Shown here piece after piece: positions 38,550-51,759 of a stretch of 64,000 nucleotides of DNA; the stretch's first letter is position 1, and the number at the start of each line of letters is the position of its first letter. This DNA comes from Daphnia carinata. Taxonomy: Eukaryota; Arthropoda; Branchiopoda; Diplostraca; Daphniidae. A program made the position numbers and the translations under genes. The notes under the pieces are model-generated. The model was not told the origin of the DNA. It did not search any database and saw only the letters and a program-made list of their open reading frames with translations. The stretch lies in assembly GCF_022539665.2 (NCBI RefSeq), contig NC_081331.1:10944638-11008637 (forward strand), read 5' to 3'.

Positions 38550-40290
38550 GGTGTATTATATACTAAAGTCAAATATTTTCGTACTGTGTAACCTCCTAAC
38601 GACTTGACAAATTCTTCGCATCATATTTTGGATAGTTTTAGTGTTATTGATGCCTTTTAATAGCCGACGTTTGCACTGGTGACAACTGATTTATCGGAAC
38701 CCCCAACTGTATAAGTCGTTAGCATTTATGTTGTGGTTCATTTCGTTTCATCGGGTCCTTTCCATGTTTTCAACAGCTCGTTTTCTTACTTTTTTTTAAA
38801 TTTTCCTTACAACTTGCGAGTTGGGAAGAGAAAAACACAAACAAATACGAAAACCAGGTTGTCGGGCGCCCAATGCTGATACTGGTTTCATTCATTGAAG
38901 TTCAGTAAAGGCGGGAAAAATCCTTGAAAAGAATCAAGTTGGACTGCTGATAACTGCTTTAAATTACGTTACCACGACATAAAAGAAGCCCTTCCCGAAA
39001 GAAAAGAAAACCATATGCAAATCTCTGCAACGAACCTCACCATACGTGCGTCAGTGGTAAAACCACATACCGATAGGTACCCGGAGGTCAACATTACAAA
39101 CGTCATGTCGAACAAGAACCAATCCAGGATCTACTCATAACGCACGGGGAAATTTGTCCACAATTTTTCACCCAACATCTACGACAAACATTTCGCAAGC
39201 ATTCAAAAGGATAAGACGAAGTTAATGACAATTACATCCGTTGACTTTCAACATTCAATTAAAAAAATAGCCAGAACTTTCTGTTGCATTCAGTAAGTAG
39301 AGGTAATATAAAGAAAAAAACTGTTAAAATTTTTCTCTCTTAAAAACAAAGGAAGCAAAGGAAAACATGTGTGCTGTCATTTCAGCAGTAAATCTCGCGG
39401 CGCGAAGAGGAAGCAGCCTCGAGTGAACACTTAGCTGCTCGTTCCGGGACGCCGGACAGTATGGACTCGAGATTGCCTTAAAGCCATTCGATGTTGTTGG
39501 TTGTTGGCGCTTTTGCTGCTCAATCCAAGAGAAAATAAATAAGTAAGTAAAAAAAAAAAAAAAAAAAAAAAGGTAGCTGTACTTATTGTGTAGATTCTTC
39601 TTTTATTTAATGGCTTTGATCATTATCTTCGGAACCGTTGGAACAGCTCAATCAGTTGACTTGGAAGATGATGACTTGGAGGGCTCGACTTCGTTGCTGG
39701 TTGAAGGCCACCGTCGTCACTGAAAATCGATTGCTTTGACAAGACATTCTTTCCCGATGAATAAGTCGTGACTTCTCGTGAGAGTCTAACGTCAACAACC
39801 CGAGTGTTGACTCCTTCGACAGAGGCCCCAAAACGGCCACAAAAGCCATCGGGGGTCTTGCAGCGAGCAAGCGCGTGCTTAGTCTACTGCGACGCAAAGT
39901 TCCAATCGTCTTTAGCCCGAGAAAAACACAGGACAGTATTTATCAACAGACAAGACTTCCAGGTGCAACTCGTTTTCAGAAAGAACAAGATGGAGGAGAG
40001 AGAGAGAGAGAGAACTTCAAAGCTATTCCCGTCCGACGAGTATGGGTGTGTCGCTCCACGTGCGCCCTCTCGGTGCTGGCCCCGCTTCGTCACTGGTGGG
40101 ACGAGAAATACGCACTCTCACATGGAGAGTGGAAGAGTGGCGTACGTTTGAAAAGCGTAAGAAAAAAAAAAACCTGACCGGAATTCCGTGCGGCAACGAA
40201 TGCCAAAAATAGCCAAGCTCCTCACGCAAAACAGTTCTACCGTAGTAGATGCACTTCCGAGGAATTTGAAATATTTGTTTTTAAACAATA
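38550..40290. other. Intergenic DNA downstream of HNRNPK, no supported exon
   Basis: Mixed-composition sequence without exon pairs. On the minus strand an AATAAA lies at 39607-39602 and is the first canonical poly(A) signal beyond the G tract. Part of this stretch may therefore be a long HNRNPK 3' UTR. Confidence 0.4.
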
Positions 40291-40293
40291 AAA

Positions 40294-40359
<66 letters not shown>
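40294..40359. repeat. Uninterrupted 66-nt poly(G) tract (poly(C) on the minus strand)
   Basis: Sixty-six consecutive G residues on the plus strand, flanked by ordinary sequence on both sides. It lies 639 nt downstream of the HNRNPK stop codon and would be C66 in that sense strand. It is far longer than the other G/C runs in the window, which reach about 13. It could form G-quadruplexes and is also hard to sequence, so the exact length is uncertain. Confidence 0.9.
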
Positions 40360-40360
<1 letters not shown>

Positions 40361-40997
40361 GTAAGAAGAGAAACTTGGTGGGGAGAGGTTGATTGGCTGG
40401 TTCGGATCGGATATGACAAAAAAAGGTGTGGGGGGGAGGGGGAAACACGGAACAAACAAATTAATAAACAAGATGAAAAATCAAATGGATGCATGTCCGT
40501 GTTTTGCAAATTTTTTTTGTAATGTACGATTTTTTTTTGTGAAGAGAAAATCATATTCCTGTAGATTGCGTTTAAATTTTTTTTTTTTCAAAGGTCCATT
40601 TGTGTTTTTGCTTGTTCAGAATCAAAGGGTTGAAAAAAAAATGTTTTTTGGCGAAGTTTTCTTTTTTTAAAAACACGCAAAAAAGGGAAAAAAAAAACAG
40701 AGGCAACAAACGCACATGACACGCATCGTCAAATCATTATCGGTACGAAAATGGTTCTTTTGATGTTGCGATTTCTGATTACACGTGAAAACAAATGGGG
40801 AAAAAAAAAAAAAAAAAAGAAATTATTTGCGGCGGGTGGGAGTTTTCAAGTGAAGAGTTTAAATCATTCATAACAAGACAGGTGCCGTTGGGTGGTGCCA
40901 GTGGTGGGAGAAAGGTTGTCCAAACAGAATCGAAAAGTGCTTAATTGACTCTCTTTTGTTTTTTCCCAGTCATATTGTTTCGTTTATTTGTTATTTT

Positions 40998-43900
40998 TCA
41001 AAAGCTTCCTTTGCCTTGGCTATTCTCGCGAACACTGGAAAAGAAAAAATGAAATAAAGATAAGAAAGACATTAGACACACTGGACTAGTAGAGTGGGAA
41101 CAAACGGTGCCAAACGGACAGCGGTCGCGATAAGTAACTGGACAAATAATAATAAAAAAAAAAGAAGGGAAGAATGGAGTTTGGTCGGCCATCGTGAAGA
41201 ATGCAGCTGCCTTGGTAGGTGAACTAGAGATTTTTTGTTACCGGTCTTTATGCCGAACAACAAAATCACTAGTCTTCCATACCACAACAGCCCGTCGGCC
41301 CATAGAATACGCAATCACTGTTTTGATGCGTCTCGTGCGCTAATTTACCGCCATTTTCGGTAACACCACTAGCTACTGTGTGGCAATAAACAGTGCGTGT
41401 GAAGTAGTTACGAAACGCCACATGACGGCATTTGAAAAAAAAACAAAACAAACGTCGCTCACCTCTGCTGCAGCAGATACTGCGCCTTCCATATCTGATG
41501 CGACGAGCCGGAAATGGTGATGATCCGTTCAGTGGAACCCGGACGGGGCTCGTCGATGGTGATGCTAGCGCCAGAGTCGCCACGGATCTTACGGATCCGA
41601 GCGCCGCCCTTGCCGATAATTGCACCGGCCAACTGTAATCGAATCGGCAAGCAAAAATTGTTTGAAATCGAACCTTAAACGTTTTTGAAAGAGCAAGACT
41701 TACGTCTTTCGGAATGGAAACTTGTGTAGTCTCGGTATGGCCGCGATCGTCTTCACGGAAAATCCTTTCGTCGTGGTACATCCTACACCAGAGAGAGAGA
41801 GAGAGAGAGAGAGACGAATGAGTTTCAAAATTTCTAATGAACTTAAATGTCAATTGATATTGTACCCGCCGGGACCGCCGGGACCACCACGGACGGGCTG
41901 GCCGACACCCATCAACGACGGCGGCGGCAAGTCACGTTCGTAACTGCCGGCCCTGTAACGATGCCTGGGCGGCGACAGAGGTCGCGGCACGTCTCGAACC
42001 AAAGTCGGGATCTTCAGTTCCCTTTCGGGTCCTCGTGGGCCGCCCGGATTGCCGCGCATGCCACCGCCACCACCAGCCCCCATGCCAACGAGGACACCAC
42101 CTTCGCCGTAACCACCGTATTCCTGAGCGAACGACTCGTCATAATTGTACGGGTTGTACTGATCGATTGGGCCCTTCACTTGCGACTGATTTATGGCCCC
42201 AAGATAAAAAAACAAACATTAGAATTGAACTTGTTTTGTAAAAAAAAAAAAAACTTGACGTTTCATTACCTCTTTGACGAGCGCGATGATCTGCTTGATG
42301 CACTCGCCGCAATCGCTCGGCTTGCCCAGAATTTGAACAATGCGATCTGTGCTTCTCGGACAGCAAACGGAATAGACCGTGATCCTTGTTCCAGTCGACT
42401 ATGGGCGAAAAAGAGGAGAACATTAAATGACGATCAGATCGTGTTGACTGCTAGGAGAGAAGTGAATCACTTGTGCGACCAACGCACCTGGAAAACAAAC
42501 TAAAAAGGCCAGAGATACTTTGTACATAGTTGGCAGCTGGCCTTTGCGCTATCTTCTTTAACCCCCATACTCGTCACTCTGTGTGTGTGTAACATTCGCC
42601 CTTTGTTTTTTCCCCCCCCCCTTCTTTCCGTCCTACAACCCCCCTTCCCAGTTCAACGACATGCACCTGGCCAAAACACGCCACTTTTCCGGCTTTCCTG
42701 GTACAAGAAATGAAAACATGACCCCCTTTAAACATTTTCTAAATTAGAGCGCAATTTAACTGAAGCAGTCAACTTCCTCCTATTAAACAATGGGGGGAAA
42801 AAAAATAAATCTAAACACATTTTCAATATCAAAATGATTGAATCCGCAGCAGGGTTGCCGAATTTAAAAAGAAAAATGTTTCTCTGGATTCGCCAGGTAG
42901 GCGAAAACCCCCCCACTTTGCTCCCTAACCGCTACTGTTAATTCAATAAGGGGCCACGGCATTGCCTCTACCACCTGCCAGACGTCTGGGACACATCTGT
43001 CGAGGCCCCTCGTTATTATGTATTCCCACTCGTCAACGTAGCGTTAAGTTATTCTAGTCTGACGTGACGTCTGCCAAACTTGTCGTGAAACATCCCCCCG
43101 CTCGCTTCCCGCAAAAGGACATTAATGTTCTGTTACATCAGAAATAATAATCAAATAATTCATTTTAGATATACCTCGCGCAGTTCCTTGACTTTGGCTC
43201 CGCCGCGGCCGATAATGCAGCCAATCTGGCTCTGGTGTACCAGTAGACGGGCATCAGAGTCGCCGACACGGCCAGTCCTTTCTCCTCGAATCTTGGAAAC
43301 CTTGAGTTGAAAAATCAATCGTTTTCTTTGAAAATTTCTGAAGCAGAGAGACAATACCTCTTCGAGCGATGGCAGAACGTTCTGAAGAACATTGATGACA
43401 GCGTCCAGATTGCCCTGGATGGTGAGGATCCTGATGTCGTTGTTGTTGTTTGTTTTGTTTGTTTCCGTGATGGGGAGACGGTGCAGAGTTGGTGGATTGG
43501 AAGGTTGGCGGATTGGGGGATGAACAAAGAGAGGACATAATCAGTCATCCAGTCTGGCAAAGATTGTCTACGCTATTCATCTCTTATCGATTTATATCAA
43601 TTTTCTGTCTATTCTATTGAATGTTTCTCTTGAACGATCGATGGAATCAAAATAAATATTTAAAAAAAAAGCCAAAATGAGAAGTTTAAATTAAAAAAAA
43701 AAATAGGGGAACGTGGGAGTAAGGAAGGTAATAGGAGATGATGATGAACGTAAGGAACAAAAGGCACAAACACAAAAAAAAAACGCACACATTTTTTTTT
43801 TTTTTTTTTGTTTTCGTGGACGGAGAGGGGGCGGGGATGTGGATTGTCCGGATGTGGGGGAAAGAGCCAAATCAAAACGAAAGACAAGGACCCATGCAAA

Positions 43901-46769
43901 ACCGGGTTAGTATGTGAAAGGAAAGTTTGTTTTTTTTATTTAAAGAAACACAGTAGCGGGGAAGAAAAAAAAAAATGAAAGACGAAAGGTTCGAAACCTG
44001 CGTCCTTTATGAAAATGATGCAAGAATTGGAGTTTTGTTTCACAGTTCCCAAGAATGTTCAGCTACTCTACAACGAAAACTACTTAAACCCCTGGCACCC
44101 ACAGCCCCGAGAGAAAGAGATCAGAGAGTGTCTTTGAAAAAAAAAAAAAAATTTCAGCTTACGTAACAAAAAGGATAACATTCAAAAAAATTCTAATTAG
44201 GAAAAAAAACGAAAATGGATTAAACTTTTTTTTTTTTTTTTTTTTTTTTATAAAATTTGGATTTTTTACGTTAAATGAAATTTGAAATTTTTTGTGTCTT
44301 TTGGCTTAGCGGCGGAAGTGCCGGACGGTCAGGATGGAGGAGGGAAAAAAAAAGGTGAAATGAGAAGAGGAGGAAAAAAAAGAGGAGGATGGGAAAAAAT
44401 GAGGATGAAATTAACAAACGGAGGACAAAGAGATTGCACATTGAATTACAGTATTTTTTTTTTTTTTTTTAAAGAAATAAGAACACTTAAATCAAAGACA
44501 ACGTTTTCCTTTTCTTTTAAATCTTTAAAAGAAATTTAGGCGGAATAACTTTTTTTCGTCTTCACAATTTTACAAATTTGATAAGAACAAATGAGTAAAA
44601 AAAATGAATATTTTTGTTTTGTTTTTGTTTTGATGTGTTTGCTTTTTTTTTTTGGTGGCGAAAATTTACCTTTCTGGACCTGGGCAATCGGGAAGTAATA
44701 TAGTGGCGTGGTTCTGTGGATTGGTGGATTTCGTTATGTTTCATGGCAACATAAATTTCGATTTTTTTTTTTTTTTTTTGAAAATATTTTTTTTTTTTTT
44801 AAAGATCGAATTTTGTTTTTGTTTTTTCGGGAAACCAAATTGAACAAGAAAACCATCCGGTAATTTTGTTTCATTTTTGTTTTTGGCGGAATTGGAGAAT
44901 GGAAGGCCCCGGAGAATGTAGCAGTACATTTTTTGTTTTTGTTTTTGTTTTTTTTTTTGTTAAAAAAAAAATGGAAAAACACGTTTTTTTTTTTTTTTTT
45001 TTTTTTTTTTCGGTTAGATATTCCACGCGCGCATTTCGATTGTTGGGCGGACAAGGGCCGGGACGGAATCAGGCGGATTGGCGGAGAGTCGGAGAGAGTT
45101 GGAGCGGAGAGGGCGAGCGAGCGAGCGAGAGTGAGAGAGAGAGAGAGAGAAGAAAAAAAATCACGCGGATGAGAAAAACAAATTCGTGACACACATCATT
45201 CACCACTCAACAGCAGCAGCAGCAGAATAATAATAATAATTAAAAAATAAAATATCCACACAGCAAAATTCAATTGAAAAAAAAAAATGCAAAACAATCG
45301 ATTCGTCTACCAACTATTTTTTTTTCCCAGTGACTGCACTATCGTCTAACCTTTCCACAAATGTAATAGAACAATAACAGTTAAGTACTCGAGCTTCACA
45401 TTTCATTACGTCCCATTTCCGGCATAAATAGAAGGAAGAAAAAAGAAAAAAAGAAAAAAAGGGGAACCCACTGCAGCAAAATATTTTTTATCGACAAAGC
45501 TTTTCTTTTAATATATAAAAATAGAGTGTCTTTCTGCAGTGGCTAGCTTTTGCTTATTAGAAAGTCAAAAACTTGCGTCTCCCCCCCCCTTTTTTTTTTC
45601 TTTTCTTTTCTTCTTGACTTCTCGCCCCTTTAACAATAATAAAATAAGAATCGAATCTCTAAATCGCTGGACTCGGTAAATGTGCAACGTACACACTAAC
45701 GGGAGATCAACAAGATAAATACATTTCAAAGTAATTCAACCATTCTGACCCGAAGAAATAAAAGAAACAAACTTATTCCCTTTAAACTTTTCGAGATCCA
45801 AAAGTTAGCCAATAACTTGACGTCTAATAAAATCTAGTCAAAAACATTTGCCCCAATTTGATCAAATCCAATTCTTTGACAAAAAAAAAAAAAAAAAAAA
45901 AAAAAGAAAAAGAATTAAACGCTATATTAAAAAAAAGGAGGGGGTTCTAAAACTATGGGGTAAAATCCATCAGTTCGCCTGGTGGTGGTTTGACATTTAC
46001 TGACACGCGTGTGTGTAAGAACAAAAAAAAAAAAAAAAATTTTTATAAAAAATAAATAATAACTACTACCCACTATTACCACTACGTAAAAGGGGGGGGG
46101 GAGAGAAATGAATAGTTTTTTTTTTCTTTTCGTAAAGCAAGGACAGAATCGCGTGATCTCGTGTGGCGGTTACGCCCTGCCACGGTCGATAACTCTCCCC
46201 CCCCCCACATAATGACTCTACCCCATTAACCTGATGAACTTATTGCTAGGTACGAAAACGAGATCTTATCCACACGATAAAAGTTAACATTCAAAATAAA
46301 AATAAACAAAAATAAATACTAAGCCACGTCATAATGCTACACGATATCAACAAGGCCATTTCTTTTTTTTTTTTTCTCTTTCTTAAAGAATATTCGATTA
46401 CAACCACTAAAAATATCTGCGCTGCTGAGAGTGAAGAAACGAAAAAAAAAAAAAAAATTGAATTTCTTTGTTTTTTAAATGGGTGGGTTTTGACTCACCT
46501 CGGTGCGCAACTTGGAGATGTTGCTACCGCCTTTGCCGATGATGGATCCAGCAACCTACGTTTTATTATTATTATTATTAAAAATTTAGCATTAAACGAT
46601 TTGAAGAAGAAAAAAATCCATTTTCTCATCCTTGACGTTTAAGAATGTAATACCCCCCCCCCCGTTTTTGATTTACCTTGCTGTAAACGAGAAGACGAAG
46701 CTCCGTGTCGCCCATGGGGCGGAGGCGTTTGGGCGCCGGCCCTGTCTCACCGTCCGAGTTACGCTTCAT
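40998..46769 (-). CDS. HNRNPK: hnRNP K homologue, triple KH-domain poly(C)-binding protein (375 aa)
   Basis: Ten exons join in frame: 46769-46677, 46555-46499, 44713-44670, 43430-43358, 43300-43175, 42398-42270, 42185-41866, 41782-41704, 41632-41463, 41034-40998. The exon with the ATG begins at an acceptor two bases upstream, so at least one more upstream exon exists. Three KH domains: KH1 about 23-89 (GSIIGKGG), KH2 about 106-173 (GCIIGRGG), KH3 about 299-363 (GAIIGKGG, then ASITIDEP). Between KH2 and KH3 is a Gly/Arg/Pro-rich linker with PRPLSPP, comparable to the interaction region of vertebrate hnRNP K. The C-terminus [12 protein letters not shown] parallels the short end of the human protein. 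The family binds C-rich RNA and DNA and acts in splicing, translation and transcription in nucleus and cytoplasm (Drosophila bancal). It is shorter than human hnRNP K (463 aa). Confidence 0.95.
41791..41814. repeat. (GA)12 repeat forming the polypyrimidine tract of an HNRNPK 3' splice site
   Basis: On the minus strand this reads (TC)12 and ends 8 nt before the acceptor of the exon starting at 41782. It thus serves as the polypyrimidine tract of that intron. Confidence 0.75.
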
Positions 46770-46799
46770 ACCTTTAAAAAAAAAAAGACAGAAAAATAA

Positions 46800-49700
46800 A
46801 TAAATAAAATTGGATTTTTTTTTCTCCTGGAAAAAAAAATCTAATCTAAAATGTCAAGATGTCAGAGCAGAAATTGAGGGACGCATAAATTTTTTTTTTC
46901 AATTAAACAAACACAAAGCGCTTTAGAGGCATTATGCATCCTGTGCTGTATCACCGCGTTTTTCACTTCAATTTTTTTTTTCTATATTTTTTAAAGGTAA
47001 CGAGAGGCGGACCTTCAAGAGAGAGAGCGGACAGAGGCGTTCTTATTGATTTTTTTTACCACCCCTCTCTCTCTTTACACCCCCTCCTTCGCGCTCCGCT
47101 CCTAAGAGAGAGAGAGAGAGGAAGGAGGGGAGTACGCACAAGAGTAAGGAGTGCACACACAGCGCCGGGATCGGGAGCGCGCGCGCTTTGGCACACTACG
47201 ACGACTGTAAGTCTTCAAACTCTTGTGTGTACGTTTGACTTGTATCTTTCCGACAGTTGCAACGACGAGTAACATTTCAAACAGCGAGAGGGCGAAAAAG
47301 AAAAGGGAGGGAGAGGGCGAACTCACCAACATCATCAGCGCAGATTGATGAAGGCCCGAGACAGAGAATAGGTTCAATGATTGTAAACGAATCACACTTT
47401 TAGGAAGCACAAAAAAAAAAAAGAGTTTAAAAACAAAACTAAATAAAAATAAATAGATGGAAGTAGCTACACGCACGAAAAATAAAAGGCGAGAAAATGG
47501 AGATGGATTGGGCTGCGGAGAGAAGAGATGGCGGACGGGAATAAGGTCAATCACGGCGAGTGAGTGGCGCGATACTACCAGAAGACCCGTCAGAGCCGAC
47601 GCCGTTACTCTCTAACCCTCACCTCCTACTCCCCCCTCCCCATCTACTCCCTCCCTACTCCGCTTCAAAGAGCGTCGTCGCGTAATAGCGTCGACGCGGC
47701 TGCGCGCTCCTCCGTTTCTCTTCCCTCGTCCACCCTTTTCCCCTCTTCTTTATTTTCAACCAGTTTCTCTTCGGTTTCATCCGACTCGTCCTCTTTACAT
47801 GTTTCGCTTTCTCCTTTTTCTCTACCCTTTCGGTCAATCGATTCAAATAATTTCGTTCTTTTTCCCCTCCATCAAATGCCCTCGGACTGTTTTCACACAC
47901 ACACAAAACGGACTGGGCGGCTGGAAAAAAAAAATGATTCAACATCACGAAGGGTAAAGCAAATGCGCATTTCTAATTCTATAGAAGAAAAGAATCTTTA
48001 AAAAAAAAAATCTTGAAGGGGAATCGCATTTCACACAATGGCGTTTCGTTAATGAGGCACGTAACAATCAGGTGACTGTTACGACTACTATCGTTGCCAC
48101 ATCATTTCTCGAAGACGAGAGATGACGATCGACGGTATAGTACACGACACACAACAAGTTTCGAACCCAAAATGAAAAACAAAAACAATAAAAGAGCGAA
48201 CTACTTACAGTAACTTAAAGTTTTCAGCCTGTAATAACAAAGAGACACAACAATCTTTTGCTGAGCGAGAAACAAGAATGGCAAACGATGAAGGCGAGTG
48301 ACGAGAGGTGTACTACGGGCCAGCGGGTAGAAAAACGATCGATAAACGGGCGGAGGGGGGAACATGTGGGGGGGGGGGGAGAAAAAGGTAAAAAAAAAAA
48401 ATATTTAAATAAACTTGATGTTTTCTAAGGGTTCTGTCAAGCCTAGGGGGACAAAAAGCCAATCAAAAGTGGGGAACTCGGATTGCTCTTGTACAGACGA
48501 AAAAAAAAGGTGGAGTAATGCTATAATATACTAACCCGTGTAGCAAAGATTGGCTCCGCTTTGGTTAGTAACGACAACAAAAAAAAAAAAAAAAATGGAG
48601 AAGCAACACGAAGCTTCCCCAAATAAAAATAAACGAGCACACGGATCTCGTGATGGAGCTAAGAGGACCAATGATCAGACGACCATGATGAAAACGAGCG
48701 GCTCGCAGCGTGGGCGGCCAGCTCTTGCGGAGCCCATCCGGCTAATCTGCCGGCACGAGCAAGACTGGTCCGGAAATCAGAAGCACCTGGCCTCTTTGAA
48801 TGAATTTCAGTGGGTGGCGGGAGGGCCGGCGTGCAGATGAAAGTGGGCGGTGAGGACACCAAGCATCTCCCAACTTCCCGATACCTCGTCAATAATCCAT
48901 CAGTTGTACAACCAGGGCGAGAATAATAAAGACAACCCCACTCCAAAACGCATACACGACAACGAGGAAAGGTGGGGGGGGCTATGAAAAAGTAAAAGGA
49001 TCCCGGGCTGTCCAGCACATCCCGAGCAAAACAAAAAACACAAAAAAAAAGGGAAAAGCCGCACACGACATGCCAATGGCCAGCCCCGTTTTGTACTTGC
49101 TCCGCTTCTTCCCATAGGCGTCGCCATGGTAACGCGCCTAACAAAACAAACGCCAGACAAGACTAACCCAAACAAGAGCCGTCGTCATGGGTAACCAGCA
49201 CCACAAACAGATCCAACCCATAGGGGATGGTAAAATTCAACGTGAAATAATCATCAGTTACGGCCAGATTTTTGTCTTTTTCTTTTCAAACAGCATTTTG
49301 AGGTGAAGCGGGGCAGATCCGAGCACAAGAATCTCACCCACATTTACCCGTCACGAAACACAGCCTTCAAAAGGAGCGACTAACACGCGCTGCCAAAAGC
49401 CATAATTCCAAGTCAACCTACACAACAAATGTCAACGTCGATCAAAATCATGAATACCTAAAAGATTCAATCCGGGGATTCAATCGGAAACATAACAAAA
49501 GAGCAGTTTCCATGGCGATCACCACACGCTCTCTACGCTGCCTGCATCCACAACGTTTTCAAATATTTAAAGCACATAGCCAAAGATGGGCATCAGTCGC
49601 ATTGGGGTAAACTCAAATAATTATTTTTTAAAAAAAAAAAAGCAACAAAAAAAAGGGCGTTCTATTCAACTGTCGTCTCCGAGGCAACCGGTCAATTGTC

Positions 49701-51440
49701 ACAACAGACAAGGAGGAAAAAGACGGACAAGATACACAAGCGTTTCTTCCTTTGTTTTCAAATCACGAAAACAACCGCCCTCTCGTGTAGGATTCGACAA
49801 AAACAAAAACAAAAAAAACGAAGCAGGGCTCGTCAATCAAACGTCATCGCAATTCAATCCAAAAATACAGTGGCACTAGCCACACACATTCCTCGAAATT
49901 CAATCGCCCTAATGTGCAAGTGAAATCGTTAGGGCAAAAAGAAAATGACTTGAAGCATCTTGGACGCAGCTAAGAGAGAAGAGCTGGGCAACGTTGACGC
50001 TAATGACGTCGGTGCCGTTGTAGTCGTGAGTCAGATCATTTGTCAAAGAGAGAAGGTTCAAAAGTGACATTTCCAACCATCATGTTTAACGTCGCTACAA
50101 CAATACGGGTCATCAATCCCGAATCCCTCTCCTATTTTTAAGAGAAAGAAACACACACGAGTTTACATCTTTTTCCCTCGCACGGGTAGAATTCCAAACT
50201 TTTTGGCTAGTTTGGATTACTTTACTACGCGTCCCTACTCCTCCCCCCCACTTCCAATAACGTACACATCCAACGTACAATACAGTGAAGAAGAAAAAAG
50301 AGAGAATCCAGCCCAGCTCCGCTATTTGATGCACCACAGGAGAGAAGATATCCACATCCAAACGGACGATCAACAAAATTACAGAAATAGATTTTTTTTT
50401 AACCCTGAAGCTTTCAGTTACTCGGATGGTCAGTTTGAATGTTTTCCTTTTGGGCTGGGGGAAAAACAAAAATTTCAAACTAGTTTTTCCCAAACGAAAA
50501 AAGAAAGGGGAAAAAATAAAGTATCCGAATTGTATACAATGTCTAGACGGTAAATCATTGCACGTGATGTTGTGGTTAAGATTTCGGACTTCTCGACACA
50601 CGAAAGCAAAAGGGAAAGTAAACAGTTCAATACAATATTTTTGATGTAAAAAAATAAAAAGATTGTTATCTTTGATGGTGGACCAGGGAAAAATATGTTT
50701 TAGGTCGTGTTAAAGAAAAAAAAAAAAAAAAAAAGGACGAAAATCCCCGTGTCATCTTTGGCTTCCAACCAAATTTGACTTTTCTCAGAGTCGTTTTTAA
50801 AAATAAATTTCACGTCCCTGTGAGTTGCAGCACCGGGCAACGATCCTGCGGCTCACAGTTCGTCAAAGTCAATCCAATCAAGAGCTCCTCACTTTATCAC
50901 GGTTACTACACACAAGTGGGACCCTCCCCCCCCCCCACCCAAAAAAAAAATTGTAAAAAGATGACTCAATCACTTGTTACAAGCCTACCTCCGTGACAAG
51001 CCCATCAATCAAAGTATTTCAGGAATCAAAAAAATTATTCCGTTTCATCTCTTTACGGATCTGTCGTCAATGCAGCGTGCCGTTCGCCATCACGGAATCC
51101 TCACACGATCACGGGGATTTACCGGGATATATTTGTTGTTGTTTTTTTCCCTTCGGAAGTGAATAGTGACGCGAAGGGAGGAGTAGAAACGTATCTGGAA
51201 AACTCGTTGGATGTTTGCCGGAGCGAACTAACTAATTGGATGAATAGAAAAAGCAAAAGGGGAATAGAAAAAAAAATGCCATCCCTCTGAAAACTGATAA
51301 GCTTCTTTCAACCTATTCCCTTCAAAGCGGATCGCACCGTCAACGACCGATCAATCAATACGGGACAGGCCCTCAGGTGGCGGCAGACATTCCTATCACT
51401 TCATCGAAACGTCAACAAAACTATTCCTGACGCACGCAAA
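46800..51440. other. HNRNPK upstream region, promoter and possible long first intron
   Basis: A GC-richer, CT-rich block at about 47.1-47.8 kb is the best promoter candidate. On the minus strand a good donor (GTGAGT) lies at about 47,322, downstream of a possible 5' UTR exon. The rest is homopolymer-rich without supported exons. A Ser-rich plus-strand open frame at 47564-48001 reads through pyrimidine-rich sequence and is not believed. Confidence 0.4.
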
Positions 51441-51451
51441 CCGTCCCATAC

Positions 51452-51722
51452 CTGGACACAAATGAACAGCTTGGAGAGCAGTTCGCTGTGAAGCAGACGA
51501 AGACATCGAAGCATGAGGCTGTGAGATGACTAAAATGTGCAGTTGTTGGGAAGGTGATCCGCTTCCGGATATCACAGTAGGGACGTCCGGCCTTCGCAAC
51601 GGAGGCGGCAGCACGTTCAGTGACATCAACGACGGTAACGGATGAATTACCGTCGTTGAAGCAGATTCTTCCTGGCTAGAACCGGATGTCGGCGGAGAAT
51701 TGCTCGATTCGAGATCCAACAT
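51452..51722 (-). CDS. Isolated coding exon, possibly an alternative N-terminal exon of HNRNPK
   Basis: An ATG at 51722 opens 90 codons of balanced composition (Ser/Pro-rich, e.g. VLPPPLRRPDVPTVI) and ends at a consensus donor GTATGG at 51451, phase 1. The first recognised HNRNPK coding exon begins with two bases before its ATG codon, i.e. an acceptor of phase 1, so splicing would fuse the two in frame. No other recognised minus-strand exon lies between them. It could instead be the first exon of an unrecognised gene. Confidence 0.4.
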
Positions 51723-51759
51723 TTGACACTCGAAACTAATTAATGCTCGATATATTTTC

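Noticed and set aside
40118-40554. Minus-strand frames encoding long proline runs
   Set aside because: They are only the translation of the C66 tract; flanks show no coding character.
47564-48001. 145-codon Ser-rich plus-strand frame
   Set aside because: Generated by pyrimidine-rich sequence in the likely HNRNPK promoter region, with no conserved motif and no splice pair.
48659-49144. 161-codon minus-strand frame upstream of HNRNPK
   Set aside because: Composition varies abruptly and no domain or good splice pair is visible; does not connect in phase with HNRNPK.
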